Below are positions 1 to 11,240 of a stretch of DNA of 64,000 bases, one piece after another. Position 1 is the stretch's first letter, and every line of letters starts with the position of its first letter. The translations under genes and the position numbers were made by a program. The notes below the pieces were generated by a model, which worked only from the letters and a program-made list of their open reading frames with translations, did not search any database and had not been told where the DNA came from. Source of the DNA: Talpa occidentalis (Eukaryota; Chordata; Mammalia; Eulipotyphla; Talpidae); NCBI RefSeq assembly GCF_014898055.3, contig NW_023601212.1, positions 46,054,329 through 46,118,328 on the forward strand, written 5' to 3'.

Positions 1-299
1 CACATAGTCATGCTCAATTGCTTCCATGTTGCCTGTGCTTACTCATGAGCTACAATAGCAGAGTTGAGTCATTACAATTCATACTGACTTGTCTTTTGTA
101 GGAAAATTAGCCAACCCCTGACCTGAATGACTTTTAAGACTCTTAAACTCTAATAATGTGGCAATTTATAGAAAAAAATGACAGTATAATTAACCAGATG
201 AAACCAAGATAGTTGCATCAAACTCTGTGTCATGTCACACAAGGGCATCTCACCATCACTTGAGAGGTCCATTTTCCTCATTAAAAGCAGACCATTCTT

Positions 300-1880
300 G
301 GTAGTCTTAGTTTGGGCTGGTATAACAAAATATCACAGACTGGGTGTCTTTTTTTTTTTTTAATTAATAATAAATTTTATTTTTATATTCCCCATACAAT
401 TTCAACCCCCCCCATTCTGACCCCAGTCCCTCCCCTCCTGCCCCCCACCCCCCAAAAAGTGTCTCTGGCTCATAGTTTTTTGTTGATTTTGATTTTCACT
501 TTCTTATAGTTATTCATTTTCCTGGTCCCTTATTTAAGTTTTCTAGATTCCTGCTATGAGTGAGACCATCCGGTATTTTTCTTTTTCTTTCTGGCTTATT
601 TCGCTGAGCATGATCCCTTCCAGCTCCATCCATGTTGCTGCAAATTGCATGTGTTTATCTTTTTTAAATGCTGAGTAGTATTCCATGGTATATATGTACC
701 ACATCTTCTTGATCCAGTCATCTATTTTTGGCCATCTGGGCTGTTTCCAAAGCTTAGCTATTGTAAATAGTGCTGCTATAAACATAGGGGTGCAGGTGCT
801 CTTTGGAATTGATGTTTCTGTGTCCTTTGGGTAAATACCTAGGAGTGGAATTGGTGGATCATATGGAAGCTCTATGTTTAGTAGGTCCAGAAATCTCCAC
901 ACAGCTCTCCACAGTGGTTGGACCAGTTTGCACTCCCACCAACAGTGCAGAAGAGTTCCTTTTTCTCCACACCCTCGCCAACATTTGTTGTTGCTAGTTT
1001 TTTTTAATATGTGCCATTCTCACTGGTGTAAGATGGTATCTCATGGTAGTTTTGATTTGCATTTCCCTGATGACAAGTGATGTTGAACATTTTTTCATAT
1101 GCCTGTTGGCCATTTGCATTTCCTCTTCAGAGAAGTTTCTTTTTAGCTCTTCTGCCCATTTTTTGACTGGATTATTTTCTTTGTTGTTGTTGAGTCTCAT
1201 CAGCTCTTTGCAGATTTTTGTGATCAGTCCTTTATCATTAGTGTTGTGTACAAAAATGTTCTCCCAGTTGGTGGGGTTTCTCTTTGTTTTTGTTATTGTC
1301 TCTTTTGCTGTGCAGAAGCTCTTTAATTTGATGTAGTCCCAGCTGTTTATCTTTGCCTTCACTATCACTGCTTTGGGTGATGTGTCTGTAAAGATGTCTT
1401 TGATGTGCAAATCACGTAGTGTTTCGCCTATATTTCCTTCTATGTATTTTATGGTTTCAGGTCTTATGTCTAGTTCTTTAATCCATTTTGAGTTGATTTT
1501 TGTGTATGGTGTGAGGTAGTGGTCAAGCTTCATTCTTTTGCATGTAGCGACCCAGACTGGGTGTCTTAAACAACAGACATTTATTTTTCATAGTTCTGGA
1601 GGCTGGAAGTTCAAGATCAAGGCACGGGAAGATCCTATGTCTGGTGAGGGCTCCCTTTCTTGTTTTGGATAGCTATCTTTTCTTTGTATCCTCATATGGC
1701 ATAGAGCAGAGAGAGAGAGATTCTACATCTCCACTTTAATGAGCATCTTAATCATATCTAATTTAACTTTAATTACCTCCCAAAGGCCCAACTTCAAAAT
1801 ACCATCATATTGGGAGTTAGGATTTCAACAAATGAATTTGAGGGGAGCATGAAAATCGAGTCTATAATATCAGAGTAGAT
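300..1880. repeat. Old mammalian interspersed repeat, split by an L1 insertion
   Basis: About 300-335 and 1553-1880 read as one continuous old repeat (a 'gctggtataacaaaatatc' start, then 'ttctggaggctggaag', then 'tcccaaaggccc') once the L1 between them is removed. The wording matches a repeat common in eutherian genomes, but I cannot name the family from memory. It carries no open reading frame of its own. Confidence 0.6.
351..1552 (-). mobile_element. 5'-truncated L1 retrotransposon, antisense, with target-site duplication
   Basis: The minus strand encodes the C-terminal part of L1 ORF2: the segments at 994-1533 (residues such as [20 protein letters not shown]) and 543-902 ([20 protein letters not shown]) are typical. 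They are in different frames, so the copy is broken by an indel. It ends in a poly-T tract (antisense A-tail) at 349-361. A perfect 15-bp duplication, CAGACTGGGTGTCTT, flanks it at 336-350 and 1553-1567, which shows target-primed insertion and a fairly recent date. The copy lacks the 5' UTR, ORF1 and most of ORF2, including the endonuclease and reverse transcriptase core, so it cannot move by itself. Confidence 0.93.
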
Positions 1881-3240
1881 AGTTCATTGAGAAGACTTTC
1901 TGATGCTTAATGTGTCTGGCCCTGTGCTGCATCCTAGCAGCACAGAGGCACAAAGTTCCATCCATTGCTCTTAAAGAACTCCCTGAGAGGGAAAGAAGTG
2001 CATGGTGACTCAGAGATCATGGAGGATCAAGGAAGCCTTCCTGGGGGATATAGATTTGTCTGGAGTCTTGAAACACACAGGGGGATTAGAAGATGTGGGG
2101 AGAGTGTTCCAGTTGGGAACCACAGCCTCGACATAGGCTGGGAGGTGGGAATGTTTGCAAAACACATACCCACAGAGTCACTACCTGGACTGGTTGAGAA
2201 GATGTACATCTGCATATCCCCCAGCATCCAAAATGATTTAGATTCCTTTCTGGCTGACCCCTATCTCATCTTGATTGTAGTCTATAGTTTTGCCTTTATC
2301 ACTATGTTTGTGGGTTGTTTTAGAGCCCTCCAGGATGCACCTCTGCTACTAAACATGGTAGGAAGTGTTCTTAAATGGTCTATGCATAAATAAGGCAGAG
2401 TGACTCAGACCAGCAAGGAGGCAGGCATCTTAGAAGAGCCTAGATAGGAACTTAAAGGGTTAAGCACTGGCACTGTCCTATTGCACCAGCTAGCTTTTGC
2501 TATTGCTGCATAACAAAATGTCCCATTTGTAGCAGCTTGAAACTACAGATATTTATCATCTCACCTGGTTTCTGAGCATCAGTATACTGAGAGTGGCTGA
2601 GCCTGCCCCTTCTGGCTCAGTCTCTCATGAGGTGTTAGTCAGCCTGAGAAATAGGCATTGGAAAGCCAGAGTGCAGCTAGAGAATCAACTTGCAAGGTCA
2701 CGCCCATAGCTGCCCTGGCCTCAGCAGCTCACTGGTTGATGAAGGCAAGCTGCAGTCCCCACTACAGAGCTTCTCCATGGGGCTATCTGCAATGTGGCAG
2801 CTGCTTCCCCACAGTGAACAATCAAGGGGGAGAATAGGCCCATGATAGAAACTGCGCTCTTTTATAGCCTAATCTTAAATGTAACATTCCCACCAATTCT
2901 GCCACATTCTATTGGTCTCACACACACCACTCCTGGGGTAGTATGGCAGAGAATGACATGCGCGTGCTTTGAGGGAGGTGGAGAGCATCACTGCTCCCTC
3001 CAAGACTGCTTCTCATGCCCACAAATACTGTGCTGCTGTGGGTGTCACCTAACCACCCTCAACCCCAGTTTCCCTCTGTGTACCCATCTGAGCCATAATC
3101 CATTGCTTCTTGTTATAACTGAGGCTGCCCAATAGGTGGGAATGGGGGTTGGGGGGTCCTTTAATCCTTCTGTCTGACCACCTCCAACTTTGCTTCAAAA
3201 TATCTCCAGAATGCCCCAGAATGTTCTAATGAAGAAACAT
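1881..3240. other. Intergenic stretch without a supported gene
   Basis: Open frames here (for example 1965-2393) show no domain, no splice context and no similarity I recognise. The segment from about 2480 to 3180 resembles an old interspersed repeat ('gctgcataacaaaatg' near the start, 'attctattggtc' near the end) in + orientation. The remainder looks like ordinary non-coding DNA. Confidence 0.5.
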
Positions 3241-3449
3241 TAGAGAAGGTCAAGAGAGAAAAACTCCAGTTATAAAATAAGTCACAGGGATGTGATTACA
3301 GCATAGGGACTACAATAAATATATTGATAATATTGTATGGCAAATTTGAAAAAAGGTAAGAAATTAACATATACATACATACTATGGTGAGCATTTTTAA
3401 AAGAAAACTCATTAGCAATAATACAAATGTCCATTAACAGGACATTAAT

Positions 3450-4460
3450 AGGAGTCCAGCCCCGACCGGGGCAGGGTGCCCGCAAGGACGAGACAGTGTC
3501 GGCGAAGTGGAGGGAGATGAGGTAGATGAGGTAGTGAGGAGACACTGACACTTGATCAGGGTGCAGACATCTCCCGTTGGGCCTTTATTTATACATCAGA
3601 AATTGTTATTTGATCATTACATCATGCAATCATGTGATTTTACTTTTACATTGTTTCAGAATTTATTAATGATCATTAACAGTGCACAGTCCTTTTTTAA
3701 TCTTCCCAGTCTATCATTAACTTGGTTACTTGGTTACATTAATTTGGTTACATTATTTTCCTAGGTGATGTATGTTATTCAGAAAATAGAAACAGGTGCT
3801 ATACACAACGTGATTTACGCAGTCAAGCTAGGTAACTTAAAACAAGGCTAAGCAGGCATTTGTAAGATCGAGGGCAGCTTCCTATTTTCTATATAGAACC
3901 AAGGTGTCCCAGTACCACGGGAAGAGTATGTGGTGTGTTTCTCTCGGACCATTTCACCTCCCGGGGCGCCTCAGGGCCTTCTCTAGTGGGGACTTTTACC
4001 GGGCTCAGTTCCATCAGTTCTATCAAGCGTGGTTTGTTAGAGAACTCAATGTTACTCATGGTAACTGAATTACAAATTGGAGAACGTGGAGAAATATTGG
4101 AAATTGTTTCATTATCAATCATGTTGGAAGGTACATTTCTCAAACTACTGAAGTGTGCATACCGAAACTGGCATTGATGCCAACACTCATTGTGTTATTC
4201 TAAAGCTTACAGAAAATTTCCATGGTTTCAATAACTGCCACAAACAAATGAAAGGAAGTAGCAGGAGCCAGCTGTGGAGTTTCGTGACTTTTCAGAAACT
4301 TTCCTCATGCCCGGACCTGTCAGACAGCATGGGCTTCCTAACTTTTCAGGGGTTTTCCCTCATGCCTGGACCTTGTCAGACAGCATGAGTTTCCTGACTT
4401 GTCAGGAGTTTTCCCTCCTTCCCGGACCTTGTCAGACAGCATGAGTAGCATGGCCCACGC
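3450..4460 (-). mobile_element. Probable solo LTR of an endogenous retrovirus, antisense
   Basis: An insertion of about 1.0 kb in an old L1 fragment. Read on the minus strand it has a U3-like part with three short repeats, then an AATAAA signal (antisense of 'tttattt' near 3583-3590), then a GC-rich R/U5-like tail around 3450-3580. No retroviral gene is visible, so it would be a solo LTR. Exact ends are uncertain: I see only imperfect flanking similarity (acagga against agagga). The retroviral class is not determined. A non-LTR origin is possible but less likely. Confidence 0.5.
4286..4445. repeat. Three tandem ~55-bp repeats inside the LTR-like element
   Basis: Three successive units contain 'cttttcag/cttgtcag', then 'ttttccctc', 'cccggacc' and 'gtcagacagcatg'. 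They differ from each other at a handful of positions. Their place at the U3 side of the antisense LTR-like element fits an LTR enhancer repeat. Confidence 0.85.
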
Positions 4461-4732
4461 CAGAGGATGAACAAATTAATTTTCATATGATACAATACCA
4501 CACAGCAGTAAAAGTAGACAACTATTACATGGGCAAATCTCAAAAACATACTGAGCATAGAAAAGCAAGTGGCATTTTTAAAAAAAGGTAAATGGATAGC
4601 AGAATGCCTATAGCAACATCCATGGTAGGTAAAATCCATGAAATCAGAACAGCCAGGTAGGAAAAAAATCCATGTATTAGTGGACTGGCGCAGTTCAAAT
4701 TCATGTTGTTCAAGGTCAACTGTTTTCTATCT

Positions 4733-4996
4733 TTTTTAAAAAAGATTTACTTATGCATACAAGAACTAGGGTGTAGGCCAGAGGTGCGGAGGGTGAGAGG
4801 ATTCACCCGTGACAGAGTGGGGAGCAAAACAGGTGGATCTTCTGAAATACACTGTTGAGGGGAGCAAAGAGAGAGACAGGTGAAGTCTGCTGTGCCATGT
4901 GGGTTAGCTCCCTGGCCGGGGATCAAACTCATGCTGCAGTGGCTGGTGATAGCTTGATAGCGCCGTGTCTTTAACCCCTGCACCATCAGGGAGGCC
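4733..4996 (-). mobile_element. tRNA-derived SINE, antisense
   Basis: Starts with the reversed A-tail (aaagatttacttatg), continues through the body ('gattcacccgtgacagag') and ends with the complement of the tRNA-like head ('caccatcagggaggcc'). A 13-bp target duplication CTGTTTTCTATCT lies at 4720-4732 and 4997-5009. Confidence 0.92.
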
Positions 4997-5009
4997 CTGT
5001 TTTCTATCT

Positions 5010-7760
5010 CTTAAGCAGGATCAGTGTGGCCTGGTATTGTCTGACCCTCAAGTTAAGAATGGATTTTATAGTATTTAATGGTTGGGAGGGGAGAATCAAA
5101 AGAGGAAGACAATTTCATGACACATGAAAATTAGATGACATTCAAATTTCAGTGTCCAGAAATAGTTTTATCAGCATAATTTCACACCCCTCCTTTTATG
5201 CATTATATGTGGCTACTTTCAGGTTGTAACAGAATTGAATAGTTAAGCCAGGGACTGTCTGAAATATTTCTGTAAAGCTGAAAATATTTACTCTCTGGCC
5301 CTTTATGAAATGTTAGAAAATGTTTGCGATCTTGTAGGTACATGTGTGTCCATTTTGCTATTTCTTAGTGCTTATATCTAATTTTGTTAGGTCTCATATC
5401 TCATATTGAATTTCGCCAAGTCATTTGGAGTTCTTAGGACACACCACGGCCTCTCTTTTCTTTGGACATTTGCACGTGCCATTTTTTAGGGGAGGATCCT
5501 TTCTTGCCTTGTCCAGGTTCTGGGGCCTCCAGTAGATGTTCATTTGGCAGTGATCTGTGTCTTTTTCTTGTCCTCTTCTCTTATGAGGATACTTGTCATT
5601 GGATTAAGGACACAACTGGGTAATCCAGGTTAATCCCATCTTGAGATCCTTTACTTAATACATCTGCAAAAACTCTATTTCCAATTAAGGTCACACACAT
5701 TCTAGGGGTTAGAACATGGCTATATCTTCGTGGCAACCTTGATTCAACCCATTACACTTGTTTAGGTTAAAACTCACTGGTCTGTCTTGCACTGTGAATG
5801 GATCTCCTGTGAATGGATCGTGACTATAACATCATGTGCCTGTCATTTGGAAAATATTTGATCATTGAATTATGTGAAGTTGTCCCATTTCATCATTCAA
5901 TATCAGAAAGCCACATTCCTTAAATCCTGCCATTTCATCAGGAAAGCCTTTAAGTGGTCAGGCTTACAGCTTTCCCAAAATTCTGATTTTTCTCTTGAAA
6001 GCTCAAATGTTATCTTTGGCAACAGAACTGACAGTTGTTTTCCTCGAAGTGACAGGCTCATTTTGTTCATTTTTGAGAAAATATCTGTCTTACAGCCAAG
6101 TCTGAAATCACAGTTTGTCAGACATTTCAAGTAAAAATGGTGTTCTCTGCAAGAGGTGCCAGTTTAACTCCAACATTTGTTCCAATGCTTTTCTTGGAGG
6201 TAACTGTTGAACCAATATACTCAGTAGGAGGGCTTTATGTTCACTTTCCATTTTGTCACACAGAATATTCCAAGGACAAGGGCTCACTTGTTATTGGGTG
6301 AGCTGTGTCCTTCTCTTCCCCTGCATATATGTGCAAAGTTCCGGGGGCAGTCCATAGTGTGGTTTTTTGAGAATGGAAAGGAAGTTATGACTGGAGTAGC
6401 TTGAGGAAGGGATAGACCCACTGGGCATCATAGGTCAGTTTTAAACACCTTGCTTTTGAACCTAAAAGTAAAAGCAAGTGTTCTGAATAGCTTAAAGCAA
6501 GGAATAACATGATCAGATTGACATTTTTCAAAGCTCTTTCTGGTTTTTTTTTTTTTTTTTCTCCAACAGACTCAGGTTGGGGGAGGTGCAGGAGTTGGCA
6601 GATGGTGGCAGCAGAGGAGCCAGAAGCTGGGGGCTGGGGAAGTAATTGGGATATATTTTGGAGACAGAATCATCCACATGACCACCTTCTCCATTTTTCC
6701 ATATTGCTGCCATGTCTCTGATGGTCTTATCAATTTACCACTTAATTTACTCTACCCATAGTCACTCTATCCACTTTAGGGGGGATGGTTTCTGACCTGA
6801 CGTGGAGTCGAGTGGCATTGACAATATCCATGCCTGGGAGCAACATTCTGAATTGTTCCTCCTATGGCTAAGGATGCCTGCTAGTTGAAGTTTTTGTGTT
6901 TCCATGGAGACAATGTGTCTTCCTCACTGGTACTCCTACATCCAAGTAGGTGTGATGGGCAGCAAAGTTTTGCTAAATGACAAGTTGGCCAACATGGACC
7001 GAAAAGGGAAACTATCTTTCATAATCACCTTCACGGTGTTATAACCACAAGTGCAAAACACCCTCTGGTATGGGTTGAAGTGTGTTCTGCCCAGTTTAAT
7101 ATGTTGAAACCCTAATCTCCAGCACCTGACAATGTGATCTTATTTGGCTATTAGGGTCTTTAACAAGGTGATCAAGTTCAGATGAGGTCATTATTGGACT
7201 GTAGTGCAATTTGTGTCTTTATAAAAAGGGGAAAGTAGGACACCCAGCCCCACACACAGGCAAGACAAGCAATGTGACCTTCTGTGAGTCAAGGGGAGAG
7301 ACCTCCGCAGAAGCCAATCCTGATGACACCTTGATCTTGGACTTCCAGTCTCCAGAACCACAAGAGAATCAATTTCTGTTGCTTATGCCACCCAATCTGT
7401 GCCACTTTATTATGGCAGCCCCAGCAAACTACTCCACCCATCAAACAAAATCCCGGGAGGAATCTCTTCCTAAACTGTAATTTGGACCAAAACCTCCATG
7501 AGCTGAGTGAATGGCAGGGCCCGTCTGTCTGTGTGGATGAGTAAGTCGGCAGTCACACAATTTTCCTTTCTGAATATCGTTGTCTGTTTCCTAAAGAGAC
7601 ACACTTCTCCCCAAACCTTATAAAGGCAAAGGTTTTTGATTGTGCATTTTTCAGATTAAAAAAATGTTAAAAATAATAGTCTGGTTGCTCAAACTGCATA
7701 TAGAGAAGTGTATAAAGTAAAAGGTTGGGGAACAGAGAAGGAAAGAGAAATAGAGACAGG
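5010..7760. other. Intergenic stretch, old repeats, no supported gene
   Basis: Segments at about 5400-5760 and 7070-7450 resemble old interspersed repeats (for example 'ccaattaaggtcacacac' and 'atgttgaaaccctaatc'). Open frames such as 5865-6134 and 7211-7480 are short, have no recognisable domain and overlap such repeats. I see no exon with plausible splice sites. Confidence 0.5.
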
Positions 7761-7767
7761 GCAGAGG

Positions 7768-7870
7768 CGTGCGCGGGCGCGGGCGCGCGCGCGCGCACAC
7801 ACACACACACACTCACTCTCACACACACACTCACTCACTCACACACACCCCTCCTCTCACCCCCCCCCTT
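7768..7870. repeat. Compound (GC)n/(CA)n microsatellite
   Basis: Alternating purine-pyrimidine run: gcgcg-rich from about 7768, then CA repeats with CTCA interruptions to about 7850, then a C-rich tract to about 7872. The alternating GC/CA tract could form Z-DNA. It borders the GC-rich block immediately downstream. Confidence 0.95.
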
Positions 7871-8640
7871 CCCAGAGGTAACGAATATGACTATGAAGTC
7901 TCCTTTTGTTACCGGAACCAGCCGTCTCAGTGGCGGGAGCCGGCAGGACAGCGACGCCCTTTTGACCCTGCTGCTCCCCCACGAGCCTGTTGTGGCCGTT
8001 GCTCCTCGGAGCTCAGTAACGGCCGTTTGTATTGGGCCAATCAGGTGCGAGCTGTGAGCTGATAGGTGCCAAATGGCCCAATCAGACTTGTGGGTGACAG
8101 GGGGTTGGAAGGAGCTAAAAAATCCCCCAAAGGAAAGGAGGTGGTGACCCAGAGCCCTGACAGAAGAGGACAAAGACGAAGACCAGGGCCCCCAAAGGAG
8201 ACACGACGCCAGCCCCTGAAGAAAAGAAGACGGCTCCAGCCTCGGAGGAAAGAGGAGAAGCAGCATCCAGCAGCTCCCTCGAGGCGGGAAGAGAAGCCGA
8301 AGGACTGTCACAGGCTGGGCCTCGGTCCTGCCCCCGAAGTTGCCTGAGAGGAGCCCCGAACACCCTGGGCCTGGTGCCTCAAAGAGCTGTTCGTTGCTGG
8401 TGTAGCCCAACCACTCACAAAGAGCTGTTAACACTGGGGGGGTCTCTGACGCCGCCTCTGCGCGACCCGGAGTGGTCATCAATACTGACCGGTAATGTCC
8501 AGCACTCCGGGTGACCGGTGGCGACCATCACAACCTGGGTGAGGTGGCCGCCACCTGTGGGTACAGCGAGCTCTTTGTTTCCCCCGTTTGTAAATAACCC
8601 CTGGTGGTTGTTCCTGGAGCCTGAGGTCTCTTGCTATTGT
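7870..8640. other. GC-rich, CpG-bearing block with CCAAT boxes, nature unresolved
   Basis: This block is clearly richer in G+C and CpG than the surrounding DNA. Two CCAAT-type boxes are visible: 'gggccaatcagg' at about 8034-8045 and 'gcccaatcagac' at about 8076-8087. Further down, 'cacaaagagctgttaacac' at about 8417-8435 resembles a phrase found in some class I endogenous-retrovirus LTRs. Open frames exist on both strands (7835-8482 minus, 7769-8062 plus), but none matches a protein I know and the longest may simply reflect GC bias. It could be an old retroviral LTR, a degraded processed pseudogene, or a genuine CpG-island promoter with a first non-coding exon. I cannot decide between them. 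Confidence 0.4.
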
Positions 8641-9640
8641 GCACGAGGGTGAGAACCCACAGACAGGGACCTGTCCCCTTATTGGACACAGGCCTTTGTC
8701 AGTCTGTAGCTCTTGGTTTTTGGCCTTTTGGCCATTTGGGGCTTTTTGGTGGCTCTGGTCTCAGAGGCTGGGCAGGCGGGCGGCGGTTCCAGCCAGCCAG
8801 CCTCCTGCCCTGTGGCCACCTTGGTGGCCCTCTCCGCCCCTGTTTCACTTTCATTACGCACGTAGAAACACACAGGCAGAAAAAAACTTTTACCTATTTT
8901 TACCAAACTAGAATCATAGCACATGCTCCCATTGTATTCTTCCTTTTGTCACGTAATAACTATAACACGGACGTCCTTTTCTGGCTACCCAGTTCATGCA
9001 CTTTAATGAGATTCTACTGAGGGGTGGGCTGTAATTTATTTATCTAACTTCCTATGAAAGATGCATAGCTTGTTTCTAATTAATTTCCCATATAGTAATT
9101 GATAATGGGTTTTCAAATTCCATCTGCCGCTTCCTGGTGGGTGTATTAATTCTTCATTACTGTGGAATAAATGTCCCCCCACAACACAACTGTTTAAAAC
9201 AATTAACACCTATTATCTCACAACTTTCTGCAGCAGAAATTTGGGAACTTTTGTGGGTGGTTTAAACTAGAGGTTTTTCACGAGGTTGCAATCAGATATC
9301 TGCCAAGGATGCAGTCGTGGAAAATTTACTGGGATTAGAGGCTCTGTGAAAGGGTTCTTGGGCCCAGTTCCTGAGTGTGTATGGAAGCTTCCCAACACCT
9401 AGAAGCAATTTGGGGATATCAGCAGGATGTGCTACATTTCCATTCAATTCTGACACAGTCTATCTGGAGACGGTATCAGAATCCACAGGGAAGGGACTCA
9501 TCCTCCCAAGACCTCCCTCCATTTCAGAGGCTGACCTCAAGCCCTGGGCGTCACCTGTTTCCCAGCTACAGACTGGAGGTTCCCATGACCCCCTCTCCTC
9601 CGGTTCAGTGAACTTGCTAGGACACTCACACAACTCATAA
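8641..9640. other. Intergenic, old interspersed repeats
   Basis: From about 9140 the wording (such as 'attactgtggaataaatg' and 'attatctcacaactttc') looks like an old mammalian repeat. No domain or splice-supported coding segment is seen. Confidence 0.45.
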
Positions 9641-10330
9641 AACTCATTTACTTACCGGATCACTGATTTATTACAAAGGATACAACACAGAAAAAGCCAG
9701 AGGGGAGAGATGCATAGGGCAAGATATAGGGGAAGGGTTTGGAGTTCCATGTCCTCTCTACATGTGGTATTCTCCCAAATAGCCACTTGTCCACCAAATC
9801 AGAAACTCTCTGAATCCCATCCTTTTGGAATTTTTTTTAAAGATTTATTTATTTATGCATACAAGAACTGGGGCACAGGCCAGAGGTGTGGGGGGTGAGA
9901 GGATTCACCAGAGACAGAGTGGGGAACAGAACAGGCAGATAGACTGAAATACACAGCTGAGGGGAGCAGCGGGCGAGACAGGAGAGGTCTGCCTCGCCAT
10001 GTGGCTGGCTGGGGATCGAACTCATGCTGCAGTGGCTGCGGACTGCTTCATAGGTTGCGTCTTAATCCCTTGCGCCACCAAGAAGGCCCCCCTTTTGGAA
10101 TTTTATACAGGCTTTATTACATAGACCTGATTGATTAAATCAATGGTCATTGAACTCAATCTCTAGCCCCCTTTTGCTCCCCTACCCTGGAGTCATGGAG
10201 GTGGGTTCTCTCGATGACCATCCTGTGTCCTTAGCTGCTTCCAAAAGTCATCTCACTCACATAACTATAGAGACACTTTTATCAGTCTCAGCACTTAGGA
10301 AATTTCAAGGATTTGGGGAATTGTGAATTG
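9640..10330. repeat. Old interspersed repeat interrupted by a SINE
   Basis: The parts at about 9640-9834 ('actgatttattacaaagg', 'gagatgcatagggc', 'gaatcccatccttttgg') and 10105-10330 ('ttgattaaatcaatggtc', 'cccctaccctgg') form one repeat after removing the SINE. I recognise it as widespread in mammals but cannot name the family. Confidence 0.5.
9835..10090 (-). mobile_element. tRNA-derived SINE, antisense
   Basis: Complete antisense copy from the reversed tail (aaagatttatttatttatg) to the head complement ('gcgccaccaagaaggccc'). Target duplication CCTTTTGGAATTTT at 9821-9834 and 10091-10104. Confidence 0.93.
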
Positions 10331-10524
10331 AGAAATGTGTGGTTACTGAGGACCAGGGCCTCAGTTTCCCCATCTGTAAACTGGGAATGATAAAGATGGC
10401 AACACCCAGAGAGAAATTGGAGCTGGGTTAGGACTCAGGAGAAGTGCTCACTTTGGGCAAGACACTTGAGGGTGCCAAAAAAAATGAGATCAAGATTAAA
10501 TTTTCCCCTATTAAATCCATTTTT

Positions 10525-11240
10525 AAATCAAGGTGAAATTCACACAACATAAAATTAACTGTTTTAAAGTGTACAATTCAGGGGCATTCAGGACATTCAC
10601 AATGTTGTGCAACCACCACCTCTGTCTAATATTAGAATGTTCCATCACCCTAAGACACCCCATCCCTCTGAGTAGTCACTCCGTGTTCCCTCCCAGCCCT
10701 TCCAAACCCATGACAACCTTTCATCTGCTTTCTGTCTACATTTGACTGTTCTGGACATTTGATATGAGTGGATCACACACAGTGTGTAGACTTTTATGGC
10801 TGGTCTGTCACTCAGGTTCATCTATGTAGCATATGTCAGTGCTTCACTCCTTTTCATTGATAAGGACATTCCACTGTGTGTGTGGACCACATTTGTTTAT
10901 ACATTCATCCATTGATTGATGTTTGGATTGTTTCCACCTTTTGGTTAGTGTGAATAATGTTGCAATGAACATATATGTATAAGGACTTGTTTGAACACCC
11001 GTTTTTAATTCTTTTGCATCTGTACTTAAGAGTAGAATTGCCTGACCATAAGGTAATTTTGTATTTAATTTTTCAATGAACTGTAAAGCTATTTTCCCTG
11101 GGGATTGTATAATTTCCCATTTCCACCAACAGTGTAAGATGGTGTCAACTCCTCCACATCTCACCAAATCTTCTTATTTCCTACTTTTTTGGATATAACT
11201 ATCTCAGTGGGTATGAGGTGATATCTCATTGCTATTTCAA
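10525..11240 (-). mobile_element. Old L1 3' fragment, antisense
   Basis: It starts with typical antisense L1 3' UTR wording ('tgttttaaagtgtacaattc', 'cacaatgttgtgcaacc') and continues into a degraded ORF2 C-terminus on the minus strand (10844-11167). Divergence is high, so the copy is old. Confidence 0.75.

Larger units (their letters stand above)
3241..4640 (+). repeat. Old L1-like segment in sense, interrupted by an LTR-like element
   Basis: The flanks at about 3390-3443 ('acaaatgtccattaacagg') and 4463-4520 ('gatgaacaaattaa', then 'cacacagcagtaaaa') join into the familiar sequence near the end of L1 ORF2. An insertion of about 1.0 kb therefore separates two halves of one old L1 fragment. 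Confidence 0.5.

Noticed and set aside
994..1533. 179-codon minus-strand frame as a gene
   Set aside because: It is the end of L1 ORF2 in a truncated retrotransposon, not a host gene.
3450..4460. CRISPR-like array (three spaced repeats)
   Set aside because: Only three directly adjacent units without spacers, in a mammalian LTR-like element.
7835..8482. 215-codon open frame on the minus strand
   Set aside because: It lies in the GC-rich block, shows no domain I know, and overlaps other open frames on both strands. GC-rich DNA gives few stop codons by chance.
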